Positions 34,001-44,300 of a stretch of DNA of 64,000 bases are shown here, one piece after another. Position numbers and translations under genes: made by a program. Source of the DNA: Rhodoferax sp. U11-2br (lineage in GTDB: Bacteria > Pseudomonadota > Gammaproteobacteria > Burkholderiales > Burkholderiaceae_C). Within the stretch, counting starts at the first letter, position 1. Each line of letters begins with the position of its first letter. The notes under the pieces were generated by a model. It saw nothing but the letters and a program-made list of their open reading frames with translations. It was not told the origin of the DNA and made no database searches. The DNA lies in NCBI RefSeq assembly GCF_018619435.1, contig NZ_JAHFZF010000006.1, forward strand, positions 62,001 through 126,000, given 5' to 3'.

Positions 34001-34222
34001 GGTGGACAGGCTTTCCACATAACGGCGCTGGCCCTCGGCATACAGCGTGTCAAACGCCAGGCTCGACTTGCCCGAGCCGGAGAGACCGGTGATCACCACC
34101 AGCTGGTTGCGCGGGATGTCGAGGTCGATGTTCTTGAGGTTGTGCGTGCGCGCACCACGGATGCTGATGTGCTGGTGCTGCAGGGCCTTGGCAAGGTACT
34201 TGCCATCTTCAGGTGTATTCAA
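31094..34222 (-). CDS. uvrA: Excinuclease ABC subunit A
   Basis: A 1042-residue damage-recognition ATPase of nucleotide excision repair. Both P-loops ([21 protein letters not shown] and [18 protein letters not shown]), both signature motifs ([12 protein letters not shown] and [12 protein letters not shown]) and the zinc-finger cysteines (CPVC..., [27 protein letters not shown] in pieces) are present. The start is TTG at 34222: a stop codon lies in frame four codons upstream and no ATG follows until after the first P-loop. Residues about 284-298 ([14 protein letters not shown] region) are an extra stretch encoded by a dispersed repeat. Confidence 0.96.
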   Translation of the reverse strand: MNTPEDGKYLAKALQHQHISIRGARTHNLKNIDLDIPRNQLVVITGLSGSGKSSLAFDTLYAEGQRRYVESLSTYARQFLQLMDKPDVDMIEGLSPAISIEQKATSHNPRSTVGTVTEIHDYLRLLFARAGTPYCPDHQLRLQSQTVSQMVDATLALPEGTRLMVLAPLAREKKGEFLEVFADMQAQGYVRFRINGVAYEFDQLPALKKTEKHDIDVVIDRIKVRHAPAPSALVSDAEVGDEPEIDAAVQAAHADYAALKQRLAESFEAALRLANGRAIVLEMDSAQPLSDKGYKPKEHVFNAKFACPVCNYSIAELEPRLFSFNSPVGACPSCDGLGQQEFFDPTRVVAFPTLSLASGAIKGWDRRNAYYFAMLESLAAHYKFDIDQAFEDLPPHVQQAVLQGSGEEEIKFAYTLDSGANAGKKVVKKHPFEGIIPNMQRRYHETDSSVVREDLARYKSTQPCPVCGGSRLRTEARHVKIGEGAQARAIFELSHQTLAECFAYFSSLSMTGAKGDIAAKVVREISLRLKFLNDVGLTYLSLDRSAETLSGGESQRIRLASQIGSGLTGVMYVLDEPSIGLHQRDNDRLIDTLKHLRDIGNSVLVVEHDEDMMRAADHIIDLGPGAGVHGGRVMAQGTFDEVKANTQSLTGQYLAHTLNIDVPTHRTAWLPSEPVRVVEKPKASRFAPSPAAIRRAAREAVHLSTQGEMQALKVIGASGHNLKNVDVAFPVGLFTCVTGVSGSGKSTLVNDTLYKAVARTIYRAHDEPSEHSSIEGIEYFDKVINVDQSPIGRTPRSNPATYTGLFTPIRELMAEVPTARERGYGPGRFSFNVSQASGGGRCEACEGDGMVKVEMHFLPDVYVPCDVCQGKRYNRETLEVLYKGKNIAQILDLTVEAAHEFFKAVPTIERKLHTLLDVGLSYIRLGQAATTLSGGEAQRVKLALELSKRDTGRTLYILDEPTTGLHFADIKLLLQVLHQLRDAGNTIVVIEHNLDVIKTADWLIDMGPEGGSGGGTVVGVGTPETLAANPASHTGRYLARLL
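33342..33377. repeat. Dispersed palindromic repeat, copy E (inside uvrA)
   Basis: On the uvrA coding strand GATAGCGCTCAGCCCTTATC is followed by CGATAAGGGCTACAAGCC. This is a near-perfect match to the intergenic copies. It is read in frame and adds about a dozen residues just before the first zinc-binding motif of UvrA. Confidence 0.85.
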
Positions 34223-34349
34223 AGCGGTGGCTGCTCAAAAGTGGCTGGTGAAGATGCACCAGGAAACCCGCCATGATAGTGAAGTCTGGCTCGCCCGTCT
34301 CTTGCCGTGTGCTGGATCACAGCGAGCTGCCCTGGGCCCTGAGCCCGGC

Positions 34350-35921
34350 TCAGTGGCCGCCGAGGTAAGCGGCGAACTTGCGGTCTTCGATCAGCAGATG
34401 CTGCGCGGTGAACTCAAACACCACAAAGTGCAGCAACTCGGTGGTGTCGAGTTGGTCGCGGGCATAACGCGCACGCAGCAGTTCGGCGCGCGCCAGCAGT
34501 TGCTGATGCCGCGCCGCATGCGCGGCGCAGCCAGGGAAGTCCGAGCGGGCCAGGATGGCCTCTTCGTCCTGCATGTGTTGTGCCGAGAGGGCCACAAAGG
34601 CGTCGATCTTCGCAGCGATGCTGTCTTTGGCGGCACCACTCACCATGGCGTCGATCAGGGTATTGGCGGCATCGAACAGTTGGCGGTGCTGGGCGTCGAT
34701 GGTGGTGTGGCCCAGGGCATACACGTCGCGCCAGACCACCCGCAGCAATTCGGTGCCCTGGGGTGAAGACGCGCTGGCTGGCAGCAAGGGCAGTTCAGCG
34801 ACAACCCGGTTGCGCCCCTGCGCCTTGGCCTGATACAGCGCCTGGTCGGCACGTTGTAACCATTCGTCCCAGCTGTCGGTCGAGCGGTAGGAGGCAAAGC
34901 CAAAACTGGCGGTGACCCTGTGGCCGTCACCGTAGACGCTGGTTTCGATGGCACGGCGTATGCGTTCGGCGCTGTCCGCTGCGGCCGAAAAACCGCTGGC
35001 GGGGAGCAGCACGATGAACTCCTCACCGCCCCAGCGGCCCAACACGTCGGTGTTGCGAACACAGGCCTGCGCGGTAGCCGCCACCTCCCGCAGGATCAGG
35101 TCACCCACCGCATGGCCATAGGTGTCATTGACATCCTTGAAATGGTCGACATCGATCAGGATCAGCGACACCGGCGTGGCGTAACGCTGCAGGCGCCGCA
35201 TCTCGTACTGCGCGGTCTCTTCGATGCGAAAACGGTTCCAGCAGCCCGTCAGCTTGTCGGTCATCGCCATCAGCCGCGTTTTTTCATCGGCGGCTTCCTT
35301 GGCCATCAGCACAAAACCGATGGCCACCAACGTGAGGGACACAAAGGCCGAGAGGTACACCAGCGTTTGTGATGTGCCCGGATCGGTGATGTGCGCCACC
35401 AGGTGCTCGTCCGTGAGGGCCATCCAGGCACGGTAGACCATGGTCAAGAGGTTGAGGGTGACCCCCACCATGAGCAGGTGCTGACCCCGCCCGACCGTCC
35501 GCTTGGCGCCATCAAGCAGCAGCCACAACAGGATCAGGTCCTGTACCAGATAAACCACGCTGGAGATGGCAATCCGGAACACGATATGGGGGAAAACAGC
35601 CCACAGCCCCAGCGCAAACACCCCCATGGGCAGCCACAGCAGAAGCGGCGAGAGTCGACGCTGCTGAAACTGGGCCACCGCCAGGGCCACCAGGGCATAA
35701 CTGCCAGTGACCGCCATGTTGGCGATAAAGATCGACCAGAAGTCGGGAATGCGCCCCCGCAAGGCGTACAAGAAGTAGGCCAGCGCTTCGAGTGTCAGCG
35801 CAAAAATGAGGGGCCGCAGGCCATCGTGGTCCTCGTTGGCAGCGACCCAGCCGATCGAGATCGCCAGTGTCAGGCACAAGGCGATGTTCACCAGGAACAT
35901 CGTGGGGATGTCGATCAGCAT
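34350..35921 (-). CDS. Membrane diguanylate cyclase with C-terminal hemerythrin domain
   Basis: A 523-residue protein. Residues 1-210 hold about six or seven transmembrane helices and residues 215-375 form a GGDEF domain. Its GGEEF active site lies at 298-302 and an inhibitory RxxD site (Arg289, Asp292) five residues before it, so it should make cyclic di-GMP with product feedback. Residues 395-520 form a bacteriohemerythrin domain with candidate iron ligands His405, His412, His449, Glu453, His468 or His472, His508 and Asp513. The di-iron site could bind oxygen or NO and modulate the cyclase. The start at MLIDIPTMFLVN is the first codon of the membrane part. Confidence 0.88.
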   Translation of the reverse strand: MLIDIPTMFLVNIALCLTLAISIGWVAANEDHDGLRPLIFALTLEALAYFLYALRGRIPDFWSIFIANMAVTGSYALVALAVAQFQQRRLSPLLLWLPMGVFALGLWAVFPHIVFRIAISSVVYLVQDLILLWLLLDGAKRTVGRGQHLLMVGVTLNLLTMVYRAWMALTDEHLVAHITDPGTSQTLVYLSAFVSLTLVAIGFVLMAKEAADEKTRLMAMTDKLTGCWNRFRIEETAQYEMRRLQRYATPVSLILIDVDHFKDVNDTYGHAVGDLILREVAATAQACVRNTDVLGRWGGEEFIVLLPASGFSAAADSAERIRRAIETSVYGDGHRVTASFGFASYRSTDSWDEWLQRADQALYQAKAQGRNRVVAELPLLPASASSPQGTELLRVVWRDVYALGHTTIDAQHRQLFDAANTLIDAMVSGAAKDSIAAKIDAFVALSAQHMQDEEAILARSDFPGCAAHAARHQQLLARAELLRARYARDQLDTTELLHFVVFEFTAQHLLIEDRKFAAYLGGH

Positions 35922-36030
35922 GCTGTGTCCACCGCGGCGCGCCAAGAATAGTGGCGCCAGAAACTTATGTAAATCCGCGATGATAGTGACATCGGGTTGG
36001 CGCTTCAGTCGCGCTGACCCCGGCCCACGC

Positions 36031-36324
36031 TCACACCAGTTTCCAGCCGTCAATGGCCAGGAACTTTCTGCCCAGCACTTTCCTCGCACGAATCGACAGC
36101 GGCAGCATGCTGGGAAAATCGTGTGGCACAAAGACATCGGCACCCTGGATCTGCTGCAAGCTGTGCTGATCAGGGACGCGTGGTTTGCCCAAACGCACGG
36201 ACGGGCAGGGCGTGATTTCGATGCAGCAACCGTGCACAGTTTGCGGCACATCAATGACAACAGACTGCCTGCGTTCGGCAATGAGTTCAAGAGCGTCTTT
36301 TGAAAGGGTCAGCATGGTCTTCAT
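36031..36324 (-). CDS. Small hypothetical protein with CC motif
   Basis: A 97-residue soluble protein. VVIDVPQTVHGCCIEITPCPSVRLGKPRVP has a Cys-Cys pair followed by Cys-Pro, resembling the small CC/Se-motif family, in which one cysteine can be selenocysteine. The rest, ending RKVLGRKFLAIDGWKLV, is compatible with that family. No function is known. It is monocistronic, upstream of and codirectional with the GGDEF-hemerythrin gene. The start at 36324 gives MKTMLTLSKDALELIAERR, a typical beginning; a longer frame adds an unlikely basic leader. Confidence 0.6.
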   Translation of the reverse strand: MKTMLTLSKDALELIAERRQSVVIDVPQTVHGCCIEITPCPSVRLGKPRVPDQHSLQQIQGADVFVPHDFPSMLPLSIRARKVLGRKFLAIDGWKLV

Positions 36325-36654
36325 GTCAAATAGGGTGATTGTCCGGGCAGCGTGGCGGTGTGGCAACACGCTGCCACCGATGGCAGACCCGCAGTACGAG
36401 GCGGGTGCCGGGCTGTGAAGGTGTCATCTTAGACAAGCCTTGACCTTGGGTGGCCATCTTTCTGCCAGCGGCAAGCCGCCACGCTTGTGCGGTTACCTAG
36501 CCGTGGCGAACGGTTGCGACGCCGCCCACCAGCTGACGCACTGACAGGCCAAGTTCGTCTGGTGGCGCGGCCAAAGATCCGTGACAATGCCGCGCCATGG
36601 CTTGCCCTGGCAGGCGCATGATGTTTCAAACCGAGTTGACCCTGCCATACCAAC
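36325..36654. other. Divergent intergenic region before the MFS gene
   Basis: 330 bases without a supported gene. A 9-bp inverted repeat GGCAGCGTG...CACGCTGCC (36346-36375) lies just upstream of the small CC-motif gene and could be an operator or a leader hairpin. I see nothing else clear. Confidence 0.5.
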
Positions 36655-37884
36655 ATGCCCACCACCTTGTCACCCACCGCCTCCAGCGCTTTGACACGTG
36701 CTGAATGGCGTGCCAACTTGTCTCTGGCGTCGATTTTTGGCCTGCGCATGCTGGGCCTGTTCATGGTGGTGCCGGTGTTTGCCCATGAAGCCGCGCAGTA
36801 CCCCGGTGGTGACAACACCGGCCTGATCGGGCTGACGCTGGGGATTTATGGCCTGACCCAGGCGGCGCTGCAGTTTGTTTATGGCCTGGCCTCAGACCGT
36901 TTTGGCCGCAAGCCGGTGATCATCGCCGGGCTGCTGGTGTTTGCGGCGGGCAGCACGGTGGCGGCGCTGGCACCGTCGCTGTTGTGGCTGTCGGTGGGGC
37001 GCGCGCTGCAGGGTGCCGGTGCGGTGTCGGCGGCGGTCACCGCCTTGCTGGCCGATCAAACACGGGACGAGGTGCGCACCAAGTCAATGGCTTTGCTCGG
37101 CGCCAGCATGGGGCTCACCTTTGCGCTGTCGCTGGTGGTGGCGCCGGTGCTGGCGGCCTGGGGCGGGCTGGTCGCGATTTTTGCACTGACCGCGCTGCTG
37201 TCGCTGCTGGGCATCGCGGCGGTGCTGTGGTGGGTGCCGCCCGAACCGTTGCAGCACCGCCTCCAGCAAGAAGGTCGGGGGCTGGATGTGCTGCGCCTGC
37301 CCGAGCTGCTGCGCCTGAACTACGGCGGCTTTGTGATGCACGGGGTGCAGCTCGCCATGTGGCTGGCGGTGCCGTCGATGCTGGTGGAGGCCGGTTTGCC
37401 CCAGGCGCGGCATTGGCAGCTTTACCTGCCGGTGCTGGTTGGCTCGTTTGTGGTGATGGGTGGCAGCTTTTTCCAGTTGGAGAAGCATGGTTATGTGCGT
37501 GCCGCGTTTTTGACCGCGGTGGCGCTGATGGCGCTGGTGCAGCTGGGTTTATGGTGGCAAATTGGCCTCCAGCCCTCTATCTACTTACTCGGATTGCTAC
37601 TGTTTTTGTTCTTCTATGGGTTCAATGTGCTGGAAGCCTGCCTACCCAGCATGGTGTCCAGGCTGGCACCACTGAGCGCACGCGGTGCGGCCATCGGGGT
37701 CTACAACACCATGCAATCAATTGGTTTTTTTGCCGGTGGGCTGCTGGGGGGCTGGGCCATGCAATGGGGCGGGCCGCACGCCCTGTTTACTGGCTGTGGT
37801 GTCTTGATGATGTTGTGGTTGTGGCTGGCCTGGCCAATGACGATGGCGCAAACCAAGACGCTGGAGGCCCCGGCCAATCCCTGA
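36655..37884 (+). CDS. MFS transporter (YajR-like)
   Basis: A 409-residue major facilitator carrier with twelve hydrophobic helices. GIYGLTQAALQFVYGLASDRFGRKPVIIAGL is the loop 2-3 signature and ASMGLTFALSLVVAPVLAAWGG lies in helix 5. FFYGFNVLEACLPSMVSRLAP is typical of the YajR/drug-H+ antiporter group. The substrate is unknown. The order uvrA-MFS-ssb is common in betaproteobacteria. A degenerate repeat copy (37559-37602) encodes part of the WQIGLQPSIYLLGLLLF helix. Confidence 0.88.
   Translation: MPTTLSPTASSALTRAEWRANLSLASIFGLRMLGLFMVVPVFAHEAAQYPGGDNTGLIGLTLGIYGLTQAALQFVYGLASDRFGRKPVIIAGLLVFAAGSTVAALAPSLLWLSVGRALQGAGAVSAAVTALLADQTRDEVRTKSMALLGASMGLTFALSLVVAPVLAAWGGLVAIFALTALLSLLGIAAVLWWVPPEPLQHRLQQEGRGLDVLRLPELLRLNYGGFVMHGVQLAMWLAVPSMLVEAGLPQARHWQLYLPVLVGSFVVMGGSFFQLEKHGYVRAAFLTAVALMALVQLGLWWQIGLQPSIYLLGLLLFLFFYGFNVLEACLPSMVSRLAPLSARGAAIGVYNTMQSIGFFAGGLLGGWAMQWGGPHALFTGCGVLMMLWLWLAWPMTMAQTKTLEAPANP
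37559..37602. repeat. Dispersed repeat, degenerate copy H (inside the MFS gene)
   Basis: AAATTGGCCTCCAGCCCTCT shares AAATTGGCCTC exactly with copy A and CAGCCCT with copies C, E and G. The right half, GGATTGCTACTG, is worn. It is read in frame within a transmembrane helix. Confidence 0.5.
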
Positions 37885-37938
37885 TAAAGTGCGCGTTTTC
37901 AGGCAGCGTGGCCTGACTCTCAATATGGAAAGCAAACT

Positions 37939-38454
37939 ATGGCCTCGGTAAACAAAGTGATTCTGGTGGGTAATTTGGGCCGTGACCCGGAAGTGCGTTA
38001 TCTGCCCAGCGGTGATCCGGTGGCCAACGTCACCATCGCCACCAGCAGCCGTTACAAGAGCAAATCTGGCGAAATGGTTGAAGAAACCGAATGGCACCGC
38101 GTGACCTTTTTTGGCCGCCTGGCCGAAATCGCCAGCCAGTACCTCAAAAAAGGCCGCCCTGTGTATGTGGAAGGTCGCATCAAGACCCGCAAATACACCG
38201 ACAAGGACGGTCAGGAGAAATACGCCACCGACATCATCGCCAATGAAATGCAACTGCTCGGTGGCCGCGAAGGCATGGGTGGCCCCGCCGGTGAAGACGA
38301 TGGTTACGGCGGTGGCGACGCTGGCGGCAACTACAACAGCCGCCCGGCACCAGCCCCACGTCCCAGCGCCCCAGCACCACGTCCCGCACCCGCACCGGCA
38401 CCCAGCCGCCCGGCCAGCGGGTTTGATGACATGGATGACGATATTCCGTTCTAA
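37939..38454 (+). CDS. ssb: Single-stranded DNA-binding protein
   Basis: A 171-residue SSB. The OB-fold (residues 1-115) begins [25 protein letters not shown] and contains [22 protein letters not shown] and [10 protein letters not shown]. It is followed by a Pro/Ala/Gly-rich linker and the acidic tip MDDDIPF that recruits partner proteins. Length is normal. It lies 54 bases after the MFS gene and is followed by a good terminator. Confidence 0.97.
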   Translation: MASVNKVILVGNLGRDPEVRYLPSGDPVANVTIATSSRYKSKSGEMVEETEWHRVTFFGRLAEIASQYLKKGRPVYVEGRIKTRKYTDKDGQEKYATDIIANEMQLLGGREGMGGPAGEDDGYGGGDAGGNYNSRPAPAPRPSAPAPRPAPAPAPSRPASGFDDMDDDIPF

Positions 38455-38485
38455 ACCCGGATTTTTTAGGACTTCAACAGTGTCC

Positions 38486-38516
38486 GCCTCACCCAAACTT
38501 GGTGAGGCTTTTTTTT
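38486..38516 (+). terminator. Rho-independent terminator of ssb
   Basis: Stem GCCTCACC / GGTGAGGC with a six-base loop and eight T residues, 32 bases after the ssb stop. Confidence 0.92.
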
Positions 38517-38716
38517 GCCCGAAGAGGGCTGCAACCAAGCTGCGAAAATACGACCTCGGTTGACGCGAGAGCCATCGACAAAACCCTGAAACCGGGGTTC
38601 TGCCAGCCACTTCATCACCCACACTGCATATTTCAAAACCATGCCGCCTTCATTGGGGGACAGCGCACGCTGTGTCCTCCAAAAGGGGCGAGCGCACGAC
38701 AACAACAAGGAAACCC

Positions 38717-40012
38717 ATGAGCTTCATGAATTGGACTGAAAAATCAACCGAGGTGCTACGCCAAGGCGGCGTCATCTCCCCCGATGAACGTCTGCCCTGG
38801 CCCCAAACCACCGTGATGGGCATGCAGCATGTGATCGCCATGTTTGGCGCGACCGTGCTGGCGCCGATCTTGATGGGTTTTGACCCCAATCTGGCCATTC
38901 TGATGAGTGGCATCGGCACCCTGATCTTTTTTGTAATGACCGGCGGCAAGGTGCCCAGCTACCTGGGCTCCAGCTTTGCCTTCATCGGGGTGGTGATTGC
39001 GGCCACTGGTTATGCTGGCAAGGGTCTCAACACCAACATGGGTGTGGCGTTGGGCGGCATCATTGCCTGCGGTGCGTTGTACACCGCCATTGGTCTGCTG
39101 GTGCAACTGGTGGGCACCCGCTGGATCGAGAAACTGATGCCCCCGGTGGTGACCGGTGCGGTGGTGGCGGTGATTGGTTTGAACCTGGCTGCTGTGCCGA
39201 TCAAGAACATGGCCGCCAACAACTTCGAGAGCTGGATGCAGGCGATCACCTTCCTGTGTGTGGCGCTGGTGGCGGTGTTCACACGCGGCATGGTGCAGCG
39301 CTTGTTGATTCTGGTGGGCCTGATTGTGGCCAGCATCGTCTACGCGGTCTTGACCAACGGCCTGGGCCTGGGCAAACCGATGGATTTGTCGAGCCTGTTT
39401 AACGCAGCCTGGGTGGGTATGCCCTCGTTCACCGCCCCGGTGTTTGACGCCAAGGCCATGTTGATGATTGCGCCAGTGGCCATTATTCTGGTGGCTGAAA
39501 ACTTGGGTCACCTGAAGGCGGTGACCGCCATGACCGGCAAAAACCTGGATGTGTACATGGGCCGTGCTTTCATCGGTGACGGTGTGGCCACCATGGTCAG
39601 CGGCGCCGCCGGTGGCACCGGTGTCACCACCTATGCCGAAAACATAGGTGTCATGGCCGCCACCAAAATCTATTCCACCGCCATGTTCCTGGTCGCCGCT
39701 TTGCTGGCGGTGGTGCTGGGCTTCAGCCCCAAATTTGGCGCCATCATCCAAACCATTCCGCTGCCGGTGATGGGTGGGGTGAGTATTGTGGTGTTTGGCC
39801 TGATTGCAGTGGCCGGTGCGCGCATCTGGGTTGAAAACAAGGTTGACTTTGCCGACAACAAAAACCTGATCGTTGCCGCCATCACGCTGGTGCTGGGTAC
39901 CGGTGACTTCACCCTGAAGTTTGGCGACTTTGCGCTGGGAGGCATCGGTACCGCCACGTTTGGCGCGATTGTGTTGCACGCCTTGCTGAACCGCAGTTCA
40001 CGCGGCGCCTGA
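38717..40012 (+). CDS. Uracil-xanthine permease (NCS2 family)
   Basis: A 431-residue nucleobase:proton symporter of the UraA/RutG type with about fourteen hydrophobic segments. QHVIAMFGATVLAPILMGFDPNLAILMSGIGTLIFF in pieces, SSFAFIGVVIAATGY and the NCS2 motif LVAENLGHLKAVTAMTGKNLD support the family, with the conserved glutamate in AENLGH. GGTGVTTYAENIGVMAATK is also characteristic. The start at 38717 follows AAGGAAACCC. Uracil is the likely but unproven substrate. Confidence 0.93.
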   Translation: MSFMNWTEKSTEVLRQGGVISPDERLPWPQTTVMGMQHVIAMFGATVLAPILMGFDPNLAILMSGIGTLIFFVMTGGKVPSYLGSSFAFIGVVIAATGYAGKGLNTNMGVALGGIIACGALYTAIGLLVQLVGTRWIEKLMPPVVTGAVVAVIGLNLAAVPIKNMAANNFESWMQAITFLCVALVAVFTRGMVQRLLILVGLIVASIVYAVLTNGLGLGKPMDLSSLFNAAWVGMPSFTAPVFDAKAMLMIAPVAIILVAENLGHLKAVTAMTGKNLDVYMGRAFIGDGVATMVSGAAGGTGVTTYAENIGVMAATKIYSTAMFLVAALLAVVLGFSPKFGAIIQTIPLPVMGGVSIVVFGLIAVAGARIWVENKVDFADNKNLIVAAITLVLGTGDFTLKFGDFALGGIGTATFGAIVLHALLNRSSRGA

Positions 40013-40064
40013 CCCACGCGCAAACCTCGGGCTTGCGCCGCTGCAAGCCCGAAGCCGCTCAACA

Positions 40065-40091
40065 AGCCCCGAGTGATCGGGGCTTTTTTTT
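40065..40091 (+). terminator. Rho-independent terminator of the nucleobase permease gene
   Basis: Stem AGCCCCGA / TCGGGGCT with a GTGA tetraloop and a run of seven or eight T. A second stem (CGGGCTTG...CAAGCCCG, 40028-40051) precedes it. Confidence 0.93.
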
Positions 40092-40199
40092 GCCTGATGG
40101 GCAGATGCTGGTCGGGTCGGGTGCTGCGTGCACTTGGGTGTTTGTGGCACTTTTTTGAACTTCCTCATATACTCCCCACCGTATTTTGAAGGAAACTCC

Positions 40200-41303
40200 A
40201 TGTCCATCTCTTTTCCATGGTTCTGCGTCAAACCGATCAGATCCTGCAGGTGCTGCCTGGTTGTAGCGGGTCTGTTGTTGGGTGCCCAGGTTGGGGCTCA
40301 AAACCCGATTCAGGTTCCGGTGGCGGTGGTGCAGTTGCAAGCGGTGGGCCAGGGGTTCGAGATGGACGCGGTGGTGCAGCCGGTCAAGCAGGCCACGTTG
40401 TCGGCCCAGGTCTCCGGTCGGCTCTTGTCCCTGCTGGTCAAGGCGGGTGATCAGGTGAAAACCGGCCAGCTGCTGGCAACCATCAATGACAGCGAAACCC
40501 AGGCCGGTGTGCAGGGCAGCCAGGCCCAGGTGGCGCAGGCTCAGGCCCAGTTGCACAACGCCCAGGCCAACTTTGACCGCACCCGCGATCTGTTGCGCCA
40601 GGGTTTTATCAGCGCGGCCGCCATGGACACGGCCGAGGCCCAGCTCAGGTCAGCGCGAGCGACACTTGACCAGGCGGCAGCGGGTGTCCGCCAAGCCCAC
40701 GTGTCGCAGGGGTTCACCCGTGTGACCGCGCCTTTTGAGGGCCGTGTGTTGCAGACCGAGGCCGAGGTGGGCGACTTGGCGCAGCCGGGCAAAACCTTGC
40801 TGACGCTGTATGCCCCGCTGCCACTGCGGGTGGAGGTGCAGGTACCGGTGTCGCGATCAGGGTCACTCACACCCAGCAGCCAGATCGAGGTGGAGTTGCC
40901 CGCAGCAGATGGCGCCATGCGCTGGATTCGCCCGACACGTATTGACCGTCTACCGGGCGCCGACCCGGTGTCGCAGACCATCGAATGGCGACTGGAGCTG
41001 CCAGCACAAGCGGTCTCGGGGCTGACGCCTGGGCAACAGGTCAGGGTGCGTTTTGCCGCTGGCCAAAAGCAGCGGCTGATGGTGCCCAGTGCAGCGGTGT
41101 TGCGCCGGGGTGAGCTGACGGCGGTTTACACGCTCAGTGGCACCACTTTTGAGCTGAAAGCGGTACGACTGGGGACCGACCACGGGCCACAGGGGTTTGA
41201 AGTGCTGGCGGGTTTGCAGGACAAAGACCAGGTGGCGCTGGACCCGGTCAAAGCCGGGCTAACAGGTGCACGTGCCCTAGCCGCAGGCGCCCGGGCGCAG
41301 TGA
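40200..41303 (+). CDS. RND efflux periplasmic adaptor (membrane fusion protein)
   Basis: A 367-residue adaptor of a tripartite efflux pump. It has an N-terminal hydrophobic leader (about residues 15-35) and a lipoyl-like half domain with LSAQVSGRLLSLLVKAGDQVKTGQLLATIND. A coiled coil follows (QAQVAQAQAQLHNAQANFDRT), then the second lipoyl half and a beta barrel. It starts after GAAGGAAACTCC and ends one base before the pump gene, so the two are cotranscribed. No outer-membrane factor gene is adjacent; TolC from elsewhere is presumed. Confidence 0.9.
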   Translation: MSISFPWFCVKPIRSCRCCLVVAGLLLGAQVGAQNPIQVPVAVVQLQAVGQGFEMDAVVQPVKQATLSAQVSGRLLSLLVKAGDQVKTGQLLATINDSETQAGVQGSQAQVAQAQAQLHNAQANFDRTRDLLRQGFISAAAMDTAEAQLRSARATLDQAAAGVRQAHVSQGFTRVTAPFEGRVLQTEAEVGDLAQPGKTLLTLYAPLPLRVEVQVPVSRSGSLTPSSQIEVELPAADGAMRWIRPTRIDRLPGADPVSQTIEWRLELPAQAVSGLTPGQQVRVRFAAGQKQRLMVPSAAVLRRGELTAVYTLSGTTFELKAVRLGTDHGPQGFEVLAGLQDKDQVALDPVKAGLTGARALAAGARAQ

Positions 41304-41304
41304 G

Positions 41305-44300
41305 ATGACCATGTCAAACCCTGAACCCTTGGGTATTTCCGGGCGCCTGGCGCGGGCCTTTCAGCACAACGCCATCACCCCGTTGCTGGCCTTGTTGGCC
41401 GTGTTGCTGGGCTTGTTTGCGGTGCTGGTGACACCGCGTGAAGAAGAGCCACAGATCAATGTGACCATGGCCAATGTGCTGATCCCGTTCCCCGGGGCCA
41501 GCAGCGTCGAAGTGCAAAACATGGTGGCGCTACCAGCCGAGCAGGTGCTCAGCCAGATCGCCGACATAGAACACACCATATCAGTCGCACGCCCGGGCAT
41601 GGCGGTGCTGACGGTGCAGTTCAAGGTGGGGGTGCCCAGAACCGAAGCCTTGGTGCGCCTGTACGACGTGCTCAACGCGCATCAGGATTGGTTGCCAAGC
41701 AACCTGGGCACCCTGAGCCCAATCGTTAAACCCAAGGGCATTGACGACGTGCCGGTGCTGGCGCTGACCTTGTGGAGCCCAGAATCACTGCCAGCGGTGG
41801 ACCTGGAGCGCACCGCCCATGCGGTGGAGGCTGAACTCAAACGCGTGCCCGGCACCCGTGAAGTTCAAACCATTGGTGGGCCGGGTCGGGCGGTGTTTGT
41901 CTGGCTGGACCCGGCGCGGCTGCGCGATCGCGGTGTGGACGTGTTGTCGCTCAAGGCACTGCTGGCTGGCGCCAATGTCAGCCAACCGTCCGGCTCGGTG
42001 ATTCAGAGCGACGCCACCGATGGCCAGATGCTCCAGGTGGAAACCGGCGAGTTCTTGCGCTCCGTCGACGATGTGGGTGATCTGGTGGTGGGCGTGAGCA
42101 AAGGTGCGCCCGTGTTTTTGCGCGAGGTGGCGCGTCTTGAGGTGGGTGCCCAGCTGCCGCAGCGTTACGTCTGGTTCACACCCGGTGCTGCGCACCAGAG
42201 CGCCAGCGCACCAGGTAGCGCCGCAGAACCTGCCACAGCGGGCTCGGTGCACCCGGCGGTCACCCTCACCGTCACCAAAAAACCGGGGACCAACGCGGTG
42301 GATGTGACCCAGGCGGTGCGGGCCCGGGTGGCAGAGCTGCAAAACACAGTGATCCCCGCCAACATCAGCACCAGCATCACGCGTGACTACGGTGAAACCG
42401 CAGCCGAAAAAGCCAACAAATTGATCCAGAAGCTGGTGTTTGCCACCGGCTCAGTGATCCTGCTGGTGGGTTTTGCCCTGGGCCGACGCGAGGCGGTGAT
42501 TGTGGGCACGGCGGTGATCCTGACCCTGGCGGCCACCCTGTTTGCCTCCTGGGCCTGGGGCTTCACCTTGAACCGGGTGTCGCTGTTTGCCCTGATCTTC
42601 TCCATCGGCATTCTGGTTGACGATGCCATTGTGGTGGTCGAGAACATCCACCGCCACCAGCAGTTGGAGCCCACGGCGACGCTGCGTCAGATCATTCCGC
42701 AGGCGGTGGACGAGGTGGGTGGCCCGACCATTCTGGCCACGCTGACCGTGATCGCAGCCTTGTTGCCAATGGCTTTTGTCAGCGGACTGATGGGCCCCTA
42801 CATGAGCCCGATCCCGATCAACGCCAGCCTGGGCATGGCCATTTCGCTGGGTATTGCCTTCACAGTGACCCCCTGGCTGGCATTAACACTGATGCGCCCG
42901 TCAGGACACGGGCCGGAGGCAGGCCACAACCCAAGCACCAGCACAAGCGCCAAGCTGCAGCGCTTTTTTGCCCGGGTGTTGACGCCGTTTCTCGACAGTA
43001 CACGCCACCGCTGGCTGCTGTTGGCCGGTATCCTGGTGGCTCTGGCTTTGTCGGTCGGTATGGCGATGGTGCAGTGGGTGGTGCTCAAGATGCTGCCCTT
43101 TGACAACAAGAGCGAGTTTCAGGTGCTGGTGGAGATGCCCGCCGGTACCCCGCTGGAAAACACCGCGGCCACTTTGCAGGAGCTGGGCGCCTATCTGGCG
43201 CAGCAGCCCGAGGTGTTGAACCTGCAGGCCTACGCGGGCACCGCCTCGCCGATCACCTTCAACGGGCTGGTGCGCCAGTACTACCTGCGGGCGGATGCCG
43301 AACTCGGTGATTTGCAGGTCAACCTGGTCGACAAACACCACCGTGATGAACAAAGCCACGCGATTGCCCAACGCCTGCGCCCGGCGCTGGAGAAGATCGG
43401 ACAGCGTCACAACGCTTTGATCCAGGTGGTGGAAGTGCCACCCGGCCCGCCGGTGATGTCCCCCCTAGTGGCCGAGGTGTATGGCCCGGACGAAGCGGGT
43501 CGCCAGGCTTTGGCAGCCCGGGTGGCCAAAGCCTTCGCGGCGACGCCCGACATTGTGGGGGTGGACACCTCGTTGCAGGCCAACGCGCCGCGCGCTTATC
43601 TGCGGGTACGCCGCCAGCGCGCCGAGTCGCTGGGTATTTCGGTGGCGACCGTGGCGCAAACCGCCGCAGTGGCACTCAGTGGGGCAGATGCGGCCTACCT
43701 GCACGACGGCCAGAGCAAGTACCCGGTGCCGGTGCGCCTGCAGTTGCCACTGCAAGACCAGGTGGACCTGGCAGCGGTACTGGCTTTGCCCCTGCGTGCC
43801 AGCAATGCCCAGTTGGTGCCCTTGTCAGAACTGGTGCAGGTGGAACAAGGTCTGATCGACCAGCCGCTCTACACCAAAGACCTGCAGCCACTCAGCTATG
43901 TGTATGGCGACATGGCTGGCCAGCTGGACTCGCCGCTCTACGGGCTGTTCGCCATCCGTGACAAGCTGCAGGCAGCGGCCCTACCCGGTACGGGTGAGGT
44001 GGGTGAGTACTGGATCAGCCAGCCGAGTGACCCTTACCGGCAATACGCCATCAAGTGGGACGGTGAATCCCAGATCACCTACGAGACCTTCCGCGACATG
44101 GGCACCGCGTACGGGGTGGGCCTGATCCTGATCTACCTGCTGGTGGTGGTGCAGTTCAAGAGTTACCTGGCGCCGCTGGTGATCATGGCACCGATTCCGC
44201 TGACCATCATTGGTGTCATGCCCGGGCATGCGTTGCTGGGTGCGCAGTTCACGGCCACCTCGATGATTGGCATGATTGCGCTGGCCGGGATCATTGTGCG

